Shown here piece by piece: positions 1 to 6,228 of a stretch of DNA of 9,346 bases. Under the pieces are notes generated by a model. The model was not told where the DNA came from and searched no databases. It saw nothing but the letters and a program-made list of their open reading frames with translations. Each line of letters opens with the position of its first letter. Within the stretch, counting starts at the first letter, position 1. A program made the translations under genes and the position numbers. Origin of the DNA: CABMKH01 sp040797625 (GTDB lineage: Bacteria > Bacillota > Clostridia > Tissierellales > Tissierellaceae); NCBI GenBank assembly GCA_052067355.1, contig JBQHQH010000044.1, positions 1-9,346 of the forward strand. Direction: 5' to 3'.

Positions 1-110
1 TTCATAGAGAATTCCTCCTTTAATGTGCTTTTCGTCGATTACATTATATCAAATGGAGGTTAATTCTCTATATTTTTTGCTTTTTTGTCCAACAATTATT
101 TTACACTAAG
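1..110 (-). mobile_element. Left copy of flanking element end (probable insertion sequence), reading outward
   Basis: Positions 2-110 are the reverse complement of 9238-9346 with a single difference (C at 33 against the complement of T at 9315). Similarity stops abruptly at 110/111, giving an inner terminus that reads CTTAGTGTAAAAT from the inside. Reading on the minus strand toward the window edge, the copy has an extended -10 (43-51), an AGGAGG ribosome binding site (13-18) and an ATG at 5-3. A gene therefore starts here and continues outside the window. A repeated leader followed by a start codon, present twice in opposite orientation, is best explained by two copies of an insertion sequence with the transposase reading away from the window. 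I do not recognise the IS family, and the transposase body and any target duplication lie outside. Confidence 0.7.
4..71 (-). promoter_or_regulatory. Element promoter and RBS-sequestering hairpin (left copy)
   Basis: On the minus strand, 71-62 (ATAGAGAATT) can pair with 13-4 (AATTCTCTAT), and CCTCC at 59-55 pairs with the Shine-Dalgarno GGAGG at 18-14, with a two-base bulge between the blocks. The extended -10 TGATATAAT (complement of 43-51) lies in the loop. A transcript started from this promoter lacks the upstream arm and leaves the RBS free, while a read-through transcript entering from the window carries both arms and would hide the RBS and start codon. Pairing is seen directly; the regulatory role is inferred from known insertion sequences such as IS10 and IS50. 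Confidence 0.55.
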
Positions 111-290
111 GAACAATACATTCAGAAAATTGAAATATCTTGCCTGCTATAAATCCCTTAATTTCAATAACTATATCCATAATAAAAGATGGAAAAATAT
201 ACTTGGTTTATACTTTATCTATCATCTGTTTAACTTATATATGGAGCTTGTCAATTTCTATAGCTTATGTGAAGAAGTGAGAATTGTAAG

Positions 291-320
291 TTGTAAGCTA
301 TCAGATGAATTTGATATAAT
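291..320 (+). promoter_or_regulatory. Promoter of the helicase gene
   Basis: TTGTAA (291-296) is followed after 18 bp by TATAAT (315-320), preceded by TG one base upstream (312-313), giving an extended -10. It predicts a transcript start about 20 bp before the GGGAGG ribosome binding site and the ATG at 349. The promoter lies about 180 bp inside the element end, so the insertion left it intact. Confidence 0.6.
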
Positions 321-348
321 TAAACCATATTTATACAGGGAGGATATT

Positions 349-2682
349 ATGAAAAATGAGATTAAAATATCCGTTAGAAATTTAATAGAGTTTGTCATGA
401 GGGCAGGAGATATAGACAACAGTTTTATGTCTATGAATAGAGCTTTAGAAGGTACATTGGCTCATCAAAAGGTACAGAGATCTTATGGAGATGAATATAT
501 AGCTGAATATACTTTAAAACATAAGCTCATCCATGATGGATTTACCATAGAAATAGAAGGAAGAGCTGACGGTATACTCGTATCAACTGATGAAATAATA
601 ATAGATGAGATAAAGAGCACTACAAGAAACTTAGATGATATTGAAGAAGACTTTAATCAACTTCACTGGGCACAGGCAAAGTGCTATGGATATATATATG
701 CTCTACAAAATACATTAGTAGATATAGGTATACAGCTTACATATTTTAATATTGAGAGTGAAGAGACAAAGAAGTTTAAAAAGAAATTCAGATTTGAAGA
801 ATTAGAGGAGTTCTTTTTAGATGTAGTTGATAAATATATTACTTGGGCTAGTCTCACATTTTCTTGGGGAGATATTCGGGATGAAAGTATAAGTGATTTA
901 AAGTTTCCCTTTGAAAAGTATAGGAGAGGACAGAGAGAATTGGCAGTAGCAGTATATAGGACTATAGAAGAGAGAAAAAACCTATTTGCTCAAGCTCCTA
1001 CAGGTATTGGAAAGACTATGTCTACATTGTTTCCATCTATAAAGTCTATGGGTCAAGGATATATATCTAAGATATTCTATCTTACTGCTAAGACGATTAC
1101 TAGAGAAGTCCCCATTAATTCTATGACTATGTTGGGAGGCAAGGGGCTTAGGACGAAGACTCTTGTCATCACCGCAAAGGACAAGATATGTCTAAATGAT
1201 GAAGTAAAATGTAATCCTAGAGATTGTTCCTATGCTAAGGGGCATTTCAATAGGGTAAATACTGCTATTATGGATATATTTGAAAATGAAGATATGATTA
1301 CACGAGATGTCATTGTCAAATACGCAGAAAAACATCACGTATGTCCATTTGAATTCTCATTAGATGTGAGTTTGTGGGCTGATGTAATCATATGTGACTA
1401 TAATTATGCATTTAATCCTCAAGTGTATTTAAAGAGATTTTTTGAAGGATTAAGTGGTAATTATGGATTTTTAGTAGATGAAGCACATAATCTAGTAGAT
1501 AGATCTAGGGAGATGTTTTCTTGTGAAATAAATAAGGCTGACTTTTTAGATTTAAGAGGTATATTTAAAGATAAATATTCTACTATCTATAAGAAATTCA
1601 ATAAGATAAATAGTATTATGAATAGAATAAAGAAAGATTATGATATTGAAGATAGCTATTATCAACAAGATGAAATAACCGATCTATATTATCCTATAAA
1701 GAGTTTGATAACTTCCATGGAACCATGGCTAATTGAAGAGAAAGAACATCCTGAATATGAGAAAGTAATAGAATTATATTTTAATATGATTACATATATA
1801 AAGATAGCTGAATTCTATGATGAACATTATATTACTTCTATTGAAGTTGGAGATAGAGATATGATTGTCAAATTATATTGTGTAGATTCATCTCATCTAC
1901 TAGGAGAAGCATTGAAGAGAGGTAGAGCCTCTATACTCTTTTCAGCAACTTTGACACCTTTGGACTATTATATGGACTTGCTTGGTGGGAAAAGGGATGA
2001 TTACTATATAAGACTTAGTTCTCCATTTCCTAAGGATAATCTGTGTCTTATAATAAGAGACGATATCTCTACTAGATATAGGGATAGACAAGATACGTAT
2101 TTAGATCTAGTAGATTCAATAGAGACCTTTATCTCTGCAAAGAGAGGCAATTATTTTATATTTTTTCCATCTTATGTATATATGAATAGAGTCTATGAGC
2201 TATTAGTAGATAAAAACCCTAGCTTAAATATTATAATTCAAGAGGGAAATATGATGGAAGAGGATAGAGAGGATTTTTTGAATAAATTCAATACAGAAGA
2301 TGAATTAGTCGCCTTTGCAGTTATGGGAGGGATATTTTCAGAGGGAATTGATTTAGTAGGAGATAGATTAATAGGAGCTGCAATTGTAGGTGTAGGATTA
2401 CCTCAGATATGTTTTGAAAGAGATATTATAAAGGACTATTTTGACCATCATCAAAATAGGGGATTTGAATATGCCTATACATATCCAGGTATGAATAAAA
2501 TACTTCAAGCTGCAGGTAGAGTTATACGGTCAGAAGTAGATAGGGGCTCTATTCTATTAATAGATGATAGATTTACTACATATAGATATAGAAGATTATT
2601 TCCAAAAGAATGGTCTCATTGTATCAATACAAGAAGTAATAGGGAATTAAAGGAGAGATTAAAACAGTTTTGGCAGCTTTAA
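349..2682 (+). CDS. DinG/XPD-type Fe-S DNA helicase with N-terminal PD-(D/E)XK nuclease domain
   Basis: This 777-residue protein joins a Cas4/RecB-like nuclease domain to a superfamily 2 Rad3/DinG helicase, so it probably unwinds and trims DNA during repair in the cytoplasm. Nuclease signs are GRADG with Asp74, EIK at 87-89 and a QxxxAxxYGY-like helix near 104-116. Helicase signs are Walker A APTGIGKT (216-223), four Cys of an XPD-type Fe-S cluster (281, 288, 293, 332), DEAH (377-380), SATLTP (532-537), GGIFSEGIDL (660-669) and QAAGRVIR (720-727). I chose the ATG at 349 because GGGAGG sits 5 bp upstream and the family N-terminus (MKNEIKISVRNLIEF) begins there. The frame stays open upstream to a TTG at 85 inside the element end, which has no RBS. 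All key residues are present and no frameshift is seen. The exact substrate is unknown. Confidence 0.9.
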   Translation: MKNEIKISVRNLIEFVMRAGDIDNSFMSMNRALEGTLAHQKVQRSYGDEYIAEYTLKHKLIHDGFTIEIEGRADGILVSTDEIIIDEIKSTTRNLDDIEEDFNQLHWAQAKCYGYIYALQNTLVDIGIQLTYFNIESEETKKFKKKFRFEELEEFFLDVVDKYITWASLTFSWGDIRDESISDLKFPFEKYRRGQRELAVAVYRTIEERKNLFAQAPTGIGKTMSTLFPSIKSMGQGYISKIFYLTAKTITREVPINSMTMLGGKGLRTKTLVITAKDKICLNDEVKCNPRDCSYAKGHFNRVNTAIMDIFENEDMITRDVIVKYAEKHHVCPFEFSLDVSLWADVIICDYNYAFNPQVYLKRFFEGLSGNYGFLVDEAHNLVDRSREMFSCEINKADFLDLRGIFKDKYSTIYKKFNKINSIMNRIKKDYDIEDSYYQQDEITDLYYPIKSLITSMEPWLIEEKEHPEYEKVIELYFNMITYIKIAEFYDEHYITSIEVGDRDMIVKLYCVDSSHLLGEALKRGRASILFSATLTPLDYYMDLLGGKRDDYYIRLSSPFPKDNLCLIIRDDISTRYRDRQDTYLDLVDSIETFISAKRGNYFIFFPSYVYMNRVYELLVDKNPSLNIIIQEGNMMEEDREDFLNKFNTEDELVAFAVMGGIFSEGIDLVGDRLIGAAIVGVGLPQICFERDIIKDYFDHHQNRGFEYAYTYPGMNKILQAAGRVIRSEVDRGSILLIDDRFTTYRYRRLFPKEWSHCINTRSNRELKERLKQFWQL

Positions 2683-3392
2683 TTTGGATTATCTTCTAAT
2701 AAGATCTCATTGTAAAACAGAACCATTGCACCTGCAGTGGTTTTTTTAGCTAAGGGTAATCCACATTTAGCTATTTTATAAAATTTTTCCCTTTCATTGG
2801 GAATAGATTTAAATTTTTTATAGATTCTCATGGCTACTCTAGCATTAAATCTAATATAATCTTCAACAGAATCTAATATATGAGCTCCTTTTTCAACTTG
2901 AAAGTCTTTTATATGTTCATATGTGCTTTTAATATATGTTTCATATTGTCTATGATTATCTAATAGACGAATATTAGCATGTTGTGGAATAGTCATATCC
3001 TGAATAATATGGAGAGTTGCTCCAAGATAAAACAAAGATTCATTATATTTTTTAGACTTCCATGATTTTAATGAATTTTCATAGTAATCTAGTCCTAAGT
3101 CCATAGCATTTTTTCTTCCATATAGTCCTTTTTTTTCATAGGGATTAAAGAAGTGATTTGAACTTTTAAAATCTTGGTCTGCCCATACTGTGCCTTCATT
3201 TAAATCTTCAACATATTTATTGAAAAAATAATATTCTTTTGTATATTTATCGTTTTTTAAAATATTTAAAGCACTAATATTGATAGATTTATGTACTTGA
3301 CATTGGGTCTTAATGATAGACTTTTTAACTGGATTTACAAAACCTAAAATCTTTTCTAATACTTTATCATAAGTTGTTTCAAAATTATTCAC
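2679..3392 (-). CDS. Zinc-dependent phospholipase C family protein, no signal peptide
   Basis: This 237-residue protein belongs to the bacterial zinc-dependent phospholipase C family (alpha-toxin N-domain type), whose members hydrolyse phospholipids with three zinc ions. Counting from the GTG at 3392, likely ligands are His34, Asp72 (in WADQDF), His80, the block HIIQDMTIPQH with His128, Asp132 and His138, and His147/Glu151 in HRQYE. The His-x3-Asp-x5-His and His-x3-Glu spacings match alpha-toxin. There is no secretion signal, and the N-terminal Trp that completes the zinc site in secreted members has no counterpart, so activity or location may differ. I chose GTG at 3392 because AAGGTGA lies 5 bp upstream; the GTG at 3401 is part of that RBS and would add three residues. 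The stop overlaps the helicase stop by 4 bp in convergent orientation. Substrate is unknown. Confidence 0.8.
   Translation of the reverse strand: MNNFETTYDKVLEKILGFVNPVKKSIIKTQCQVHKSINISALNILKNDKYTKEYYFFNKYVEDLNEGTVWADQDFKSSNHFFNPYEKKGLYGRKNAMDLGLDYYENSLKSWKSKKYNESLFYLGATLHIIQDMTIPQHANIRLLDNHRQYETYIKSTYEHIKDFQVEKGAHILDSVEDYIRFNARVAMRIYKKFKSIPNEREKFYKIAKCGLPLAKKTTAGAMVLFYNEILLEDNPN
2722..2747 (+). terminator. Intrinsic terminator of the helicase gene, inside the opposing gene
   Basis: ACCATTGC (2722-2729) and GCAGTGGT (2734-2741) form an 8-bp stem with one G-T pair and a four-base loop, followed directly by seven T (2741-2747). It stands 40 bp after the helicase stop and lies wholly within the coding sequence of the convergent phospholipase-like gene, where the T tract is the antisense of two Lys codons. 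Confidence 0.7.
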
Positions 3393-3423
3393 TATAATCA
3401 CCTTTTATGCTTAAGATATCTTT

Positions 3424-3453
3424 ATTATGGGTAATTTTATGAATATTAGACAA
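3424..3453 (-). promoter_or_regulatory. Possible promoter of the phospholipase-like gene
   Basis: On the minus strand TTGTCT (3453-3448) is followed after 18 bp by CATAAT (3429-3424), about 30 bp before the start codon. The region is AT-rich, so other matches are possible. Confidence 0.35.
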
Positions 3454-3482
3454 AATATTTTAAATATATTAAATGTAGTTAA

Positions 3483-3620
3483 GGAGATTTTATGTCAATT
3501 ATCGGTTCATCAGGTAGCGGGAAGAGTGTGTTGGAAATATAAGGATTAATGGTAAAGATATATGAATACAATCCTATTGAATTAAGAAAGAATATTTCCT
3601 ATTGTTTTCAGATACCTTTT
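3483..3620 (+). pseudogene. fetA: Remnant of an ABC transporter ATPase (FetA-like)
   Basis: Reading from 3483 gives GDFMSIIGSSGSGKS, a complete Walker A motif, then a stop at 3540-3542. After a second frame (IRINGKDI, 3540-3562) and a further shift near 3561 comes YEYNPIELRKNISYCFQ, the stretch that leads to the Q-loop. In intact FetA-type ATPases these blocks are separated by roughly 15 more residues, so an internal deletion plus at least one frameshift is present, and everything after the Q-loop is gone. The FetA/FetB (YbbL/YbbM) assignment rests mainly on the FetB-like tail that follows and on the form of the Q-loop block. Another ABC ATPase is possible. Confidence 0.65.
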
Positions 3621-3622
3621 TA

Positions 3623-3766
3623 GCTGGAACTTCTCCTTTAGAGGTAATTAAATATCAGATTATAGTTATATTTATGCTATTATCCACTACATCCATATCA
3701 TCTTTTATTGCTTGTTATATGGCTTATAGAGGATTTTTTAATAGCAGAAAACAATTAATTTCATAG
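3623..3766 (+). pseudogene. fetB: C-terminal remnant of FetB/YbbM-type permease
   Basis: This open stretch of 47 codons encodes AGTSPLEVIKYQIIVIFMLL and continues through a hydrophobic helix with SISSFIACYMAYRGFF to a stop. It matches the last segment of FetB/UPF0014 permeases as I know the family (AGxxPLEAIKYQ followed by a membrane helix and a short polar tail). There is no start codon or RBS, and the preceding part of the permease is missing. It directly follows the FetA-like remnant, so one deletion probably removed the end of the ATPase gene and most of the permease gene. Confidence 0.65.
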
Positions 3767-3806
3767 GTAAATAAAAGATTCATAAGTAAGCTTTAATTTA
3801 AATTTC

Positions 3807-3819
3807 ATTATGTTATAAT
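3807..3819 (+). promoter_or_regulatory. Promoter of the gcvH-like/lpd/osmC operon
   Basis: TGTTATAAT (3811-3819) is an extended -10 element; the -35 at about 3791-3797 (CTTTAAT) is weak, as is usual with extended -10 promoters. ATTAT-GTT-ATAAT (3807-3819) makes a small dyad over the -10 that could be an operator, but it is short and AT-only. The predicted start leaves a leader of about 39 nt before the GTG. Confidence 0.55.
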
Positions 3820-3864
3820 ATAGACAAAGATAGTGAAAAGATTAACTTAGGAGGGATTATTGAG

Positions 3865-4224
3865 GTGTTTTTTTCAAAAGAGCATATATGGCTAGAAATT
3901 GATGGCGATATTGCAGAAGTAGGTTTATCCAAATATAAAAAAGATAAGATGGGAAAGATCGTCTTTGTAGATATGCCAGAAGAGGATGATGTTATAGAAA
4001 AGGGTGATACACTATTTGGTATAGAGTTTGCTAAAACTCAAGATGAGTTCCTATCTCCAGTTACAGGAACAGTTATTGCATGTGATGAAGATGTATTAGA
4101 TGATGCTGATGTATTGAATGATGATTGTGAAGGAAATTTTATTGTAAAGATGAAATTGGACAAACTTGAAGAGATAGAAGAACTCCTCAGTGATGCAGAA
4201 TATAAGGAGTTTTGTGGTAGCTAA
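3865..4224 (+). CDS. gcvH: GcvH-like lipoyl carrier protein
   Basis: This 119-residue protein has the fold signature of glycine cleavage H proteins: an N-terminal KEHIWLEIDGD block, GKIVFVDMPEEDD, then GIEFAKTQDEFLSPVTG, in which Lys57 occupies the lipoylation position (EFAK replaces the usual ESVK), and EGNFIVKMKL near the end. In H proteins the lipoyl arm shuttles methylamine and electrons between partners. No gcvP or gcvT is present here, and the next gene, 33 bp on, encodes a flavin disulfide reductase, so it more likely serves as a stand-alone electron carrier; that is inference. Unusual points are Cys73, Cys88 and Cys117, which typical H proteins lack, and a very acidic sequence. The start is a GTG, with AGGAGGG nine bases upstream. 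It is the first gene of a three-gene operon. Confidence 0.85.
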   Translation: MFFSKEHIWLEIDGDIAEVGLSKYKKDKMGKIVFVDMPEEDDVIEKGDTLFGIEFAKTQDEFLSPVTGTVIACDEDVLDDADVLNDDCEGNFIVKMKLDKLEEIEELLSDAEYKEFCGS

Positions 4225-4257
4225 ATAATATATCAATATAGATGGGGTGATTATGAT

Positions 4258-5598
4258 ATGTATGATGTTATTGTTTTAGGTGGAGGTCCAGGAGGATATA
4301 AGGCGGCAGAATTGGCAGGCAAGTCTGGGCTCAAGACTGCCATTATAGAGAAGGAGCATCTTGGTGGTATGTGCCTCAATAGGGGATGTATCCCGACTAA
4401 AGCCTACTATAGCGATATAATTGGCAGACATGGCGATATAGAGGATATGTGGGATAAGAAAAATCAGGTGGTGGAGACTCTAAGAGGTGGAATAGCCCAT
4501 TTGATGAAGTTAAGCAATGTGGATATCATATCTGGAGAGGGAAGTATAGTTGAAGTTGATGATATAAAAAAGGTTGAAGTAGAGACTGGACAAGGCGTGG
4601 AAGAAGTAGTCGGAAAGAACTTGATAATAGCCGTAGGTTCAAAGTGCAGGGAAATAAATTTTGAAAATAATGACTTAGACGAAGTAATTAGTGGAGATTA
4701 TGGGGTCAATAGAGAAGATCTCTGGAATAGTGATGAAGTAAAATCTGTAGCCATAGCAGGTGCAGGAGTTATTGCTATAGAATTTGCATTTATGTTGAAG
4801 GCTCTTGGCAAAGAAGTCACTATATTGAAACACTCTGATCAGATTTTAAGAAATTGTGATAAGGATATAAAGAGAAAGATTAAATCTATAATCAGAAAGG
4901 AAAAGATAAAAACCATAGACTATTTTTCCATAGATAAGGTGGAGAAACAAGAGGATAATTCCGTTATAGTGTATGGGGATAGCAAAAAGGGATACCAAGA
5001 AATCAAATGTGATAGACTAGTTATGGGATCAAGTATGGTACCTGTAGTAGATGGATATGGACTTGAAGATACCGATATCCAATATAGTAAAAATGGAATA
5101 AAGGTAGACAAATTCATGAAAACAAATGTGGATGGAGTCTATGCCATAGGAGATGTCACTGGTGGAATGATGTTGGCCCATGTTGCAGAATATGAAGCTA
5201 TGGCAGCTGTAGATAATATAATAGGCAGGGATTATACAGTAGACTATGATAGTGTGCCAGCCTGTATCTTTGCAGATCCTGAAATTGCCTATGCAGGAAT
5301 TACAGAAGAAGAAGCAGAGGAAAGAGGTATAGATGTACAGATTGGAAGGGCGCATTTTATGGCCAATGGTATGGCACTTGCAATGGGTAAAACAGAGGGT
5401 TTTGTAAAGGTAATAGCAGATAAGGATGGAAAGATCTTAGGTGTCCATATTATGGGACCAGAGGCCTCTGCACTGATAGGTGAGGCTGCACTTGCTATCT
5501 ATGCAGGATTGACAGTAGAGCAGGTAGCTAAATGTGTACATCCACATCCAACATTAAGTGAATGTTTCAAGGATGCACTATTTGGTATGATAAAATAA
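4258..5598 (+). CDS. lpdA: Dihydrolipoamide dehydrogenase-like flavoprotein
   Basis: This 446-residue protein is a class I pyridine nucleotide disulfide oxidoreductase of the lipoamide dehydrogenase type. It oxidises dihydrolipoyl groups, or runs in reverse, using FAD and NAD(P). The FAD site is GGGPGG (8-13) with VYAIGDVTGG (294-303). The redox disulfide is Cys39/Cys44 in GGMCLNRGCIP, and the catalytic pair is His430/Glu435 in HPHPTLSE. The nucleotide site is unusual: GAGVIA (168-173) has Ala where NAD-specific enzymes have the third Gly, and the Glu ending the second strand is replaced by Lys191 with Arg198 nearby, which resembles NADPH-using glutathione reductase. It is slightly shorter than the usual 460-475 residues. 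The RBS GGGGTGA lies 7 bp before the ATG. The upstream lipoyl protein is its probable substrate. Confidence 0.9.
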   Translation: MYDVIVLGGGPGGYKAAELAGKSGLKTAIIEKEHLGGMCLNRGCIPTKAYYSDIIGRHGDIEDMWDKKNQVVETLRGGIAHLMKLSNVDIISGEGSIVEVDDIKKVEVETGQGVEEVVGKNLIIAVGSKCREINFENNDLDEVISGDYGVNREDLWNSDEVKSVAIAGAGVIAIEFAFMLKALGKEVTILKHSDQILRNCDKDIKRKIKSIIRKEKIKTIDYFSIDKVEKQEDNSVIVYGDSKKGYQEIKCDRLVMGSSMVPVVDGYGLEDTDIQYSKNGIKVDKFMKTNVDGVYAIGDVTGGMMLAHVAEYEAMAAVDNIIGRDYTVDYDSVPACIFADPEIAYAGITEEEAEERGIDVQIGRAHFMANGMALAMGKTEGFVKVIADKDGKILGVHIMGPEASALIGEAALAIYAGLTVEQVAKCVHPHPTLSECFKDALFGMIK

Positions 5599-5613
5599 AA
5601 GGAGGATATATAA

Positions 5614-6075
5614 ATGGCATTGACAACTTTTAAGGCAGTATCAGAATTGAAGGAAGGTATGAAGGTTGAGTGTTCTGCAAGGAATCATAAGGTGATCTTT
5701 GATGAACCTGAAGCCTTAGGTGGAAGTGACAAGGGAATGAATCCTGTAGAAGCTACATTATGTGCACTAGGAGCATGCCAAGCTATAGTTGCAAGATGTT
5801 TTGCAAAAGCTAAGGGAGTAGATATTCAGGAGTATAGAGTTGAGTTAGAGGGAGACCTAGATACCGATGGATTCCAAGGGCTTTCAGATGTAAGGTCAGG
5901 AGTACAAAATATAAGAGCAAAAGTATATATTAAATCAGACTCACCTGAAGATAAATTAAAAGAGTTTGTCGAGTTTGTTGAGAATACCTGCCCAGTTGCA
6001 GATACAATCAAAAATTCAGCTAATATGTCAACAGAATTGATTGTTGAAAAACAGCTAGTATGTCAGCAGAATTAA
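5614..6075 (+). CDS. OsmC/Ohr-family protein
   Basis: This 153-residue OsmC-family protein is the last gene of the operon, 15 bp after the flavoprotein gene and preceded by AGGAGG. OsmC and Ohr proteins reduce organic hydroperoxides with two cysteines and in several bacteria are re-reduced by lipoylated proteins and lipoamide dehydrogenase. Family blocks seen are GGSDKGMNPVEATLCALGAC, with candidate peroxidatic Cys54, and NTCPVADTI with candidate resolving Cys126. Arg23 in SARNH is a possible catalytic arginine. Cys20, Cys50, Cys62 and Cys150 are additional. The C-terminal tail VCQQN is read out of frame from the second copy of a 35-bp tandem duplication, so it is probably a recent and non-essential addition. 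Peroxidase activity and its natural electron donor are inferred from the family and the neighbours. Confidence 0.85.
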   Translation: MALTTFKAVSELKEGMKVECSARNHKVIFDEPEALGGSDKGMNPVEATLCALGACQAIVARCFAKAKGVDIQEYRVELEGDLDTDGFQGLSDVRSGVQNIRAKVYIKSDSPEDKLKEFVEFVENTCPVADTIKNSANMSTELIVEKQLVCQQN

Positions 6076-6094
6076 TTATTGAAAAACAGTTAGG
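6025..6094 (+). repeat. 35-bp imperfect tandem duplication at the osmC 3' end
   Basis: 6025-6059 and 6060-6094 match at 30 of 35 positions; four of the five differences are transitions. Because 35 is not a multiple of three, the second copy is read in another frame and ends at TAA 6073-6075. Confidence 0.85.
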
Positions 6095-6131
6095 AAATGC
6101 TACAGATATTAAATTATCTGTAGCATTTTTT
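6095..6131 (+). terminator. Intrinsic terminator of the gcvH-like/lpd/osmC operon
   Basis: AAATGCTACAGATA (6095-6108) and TATCTGTAGCATTT (6115-6128) form a perfect 14-bp stem with a six-base loop, ending in a run of six T (6126-6131). It starts 20 bp after the osmC stop codon and closes the operon. Confidence 0.9.
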
Positions 6132-6198
6132 CTAAAATAATGTGAAGAGATTTCATAAATTTCTATGGATAAATTAATCTATTATTTTTCTAAAATAC

Positions 6199-6207
6199 TG
6201 GTATAAT
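6199..6207 (+). promoter_or_regulatory. Promoter of the rRNA methyltransferase gene
   Basis: TGGTATAAT is an extended -10 located 21 bp before the ATG at 6229; no good -35 is visible 17 bp upstream (CTATTA at 6179-6184). It follows the operon terminator, so this gene is probably transcribed on its own with a short leader. Confidence 0.5.
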
Positions 6208-6228
6208 AGTCGAGAAGGAGTGAAATAT

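Noticed and set aside
106..180. Small minus-strand open frame of about 25 codons ending at the element boundary
   Set aside because: It has no ribosome binding site and no recognisable content, and it is short enough to be chance.
85..348. Helicase start at TTG 85, adding 88 residues
   Set aside because: The TTG lies inside the element end, has no ribosome binding site, and the added residues do not belong to the family, whereas ATG 349 has GGGAGG and the family N-terminus.
3423..3491. Earlier part of the FetA-like gene upstream of the Walker A segment
   Set aside because: All frames before 3483 are AT-rich and interrupted by stops, so no reliable FetA similarity can be claimed there.
3428..3547. 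Forty-codon plus-strand frame starting ATGGGTAATTTT
   Set aside because: It overlaps the FetA-like remnant in another frame and has no family resemblance; the Walker A frame explains the region better.
3813..3827. PerR-like box at the redox operon promoter
   Set aside because: The first half TTATAAT fits but the second half matches at only three of seven positions, and the first half is simply the -10 element.
4920..5355. Minus-strand open frames within the flavoprotein gene
   Set aside because: They lie opposite a fully supported gene and have no RBS or recognisable domain.
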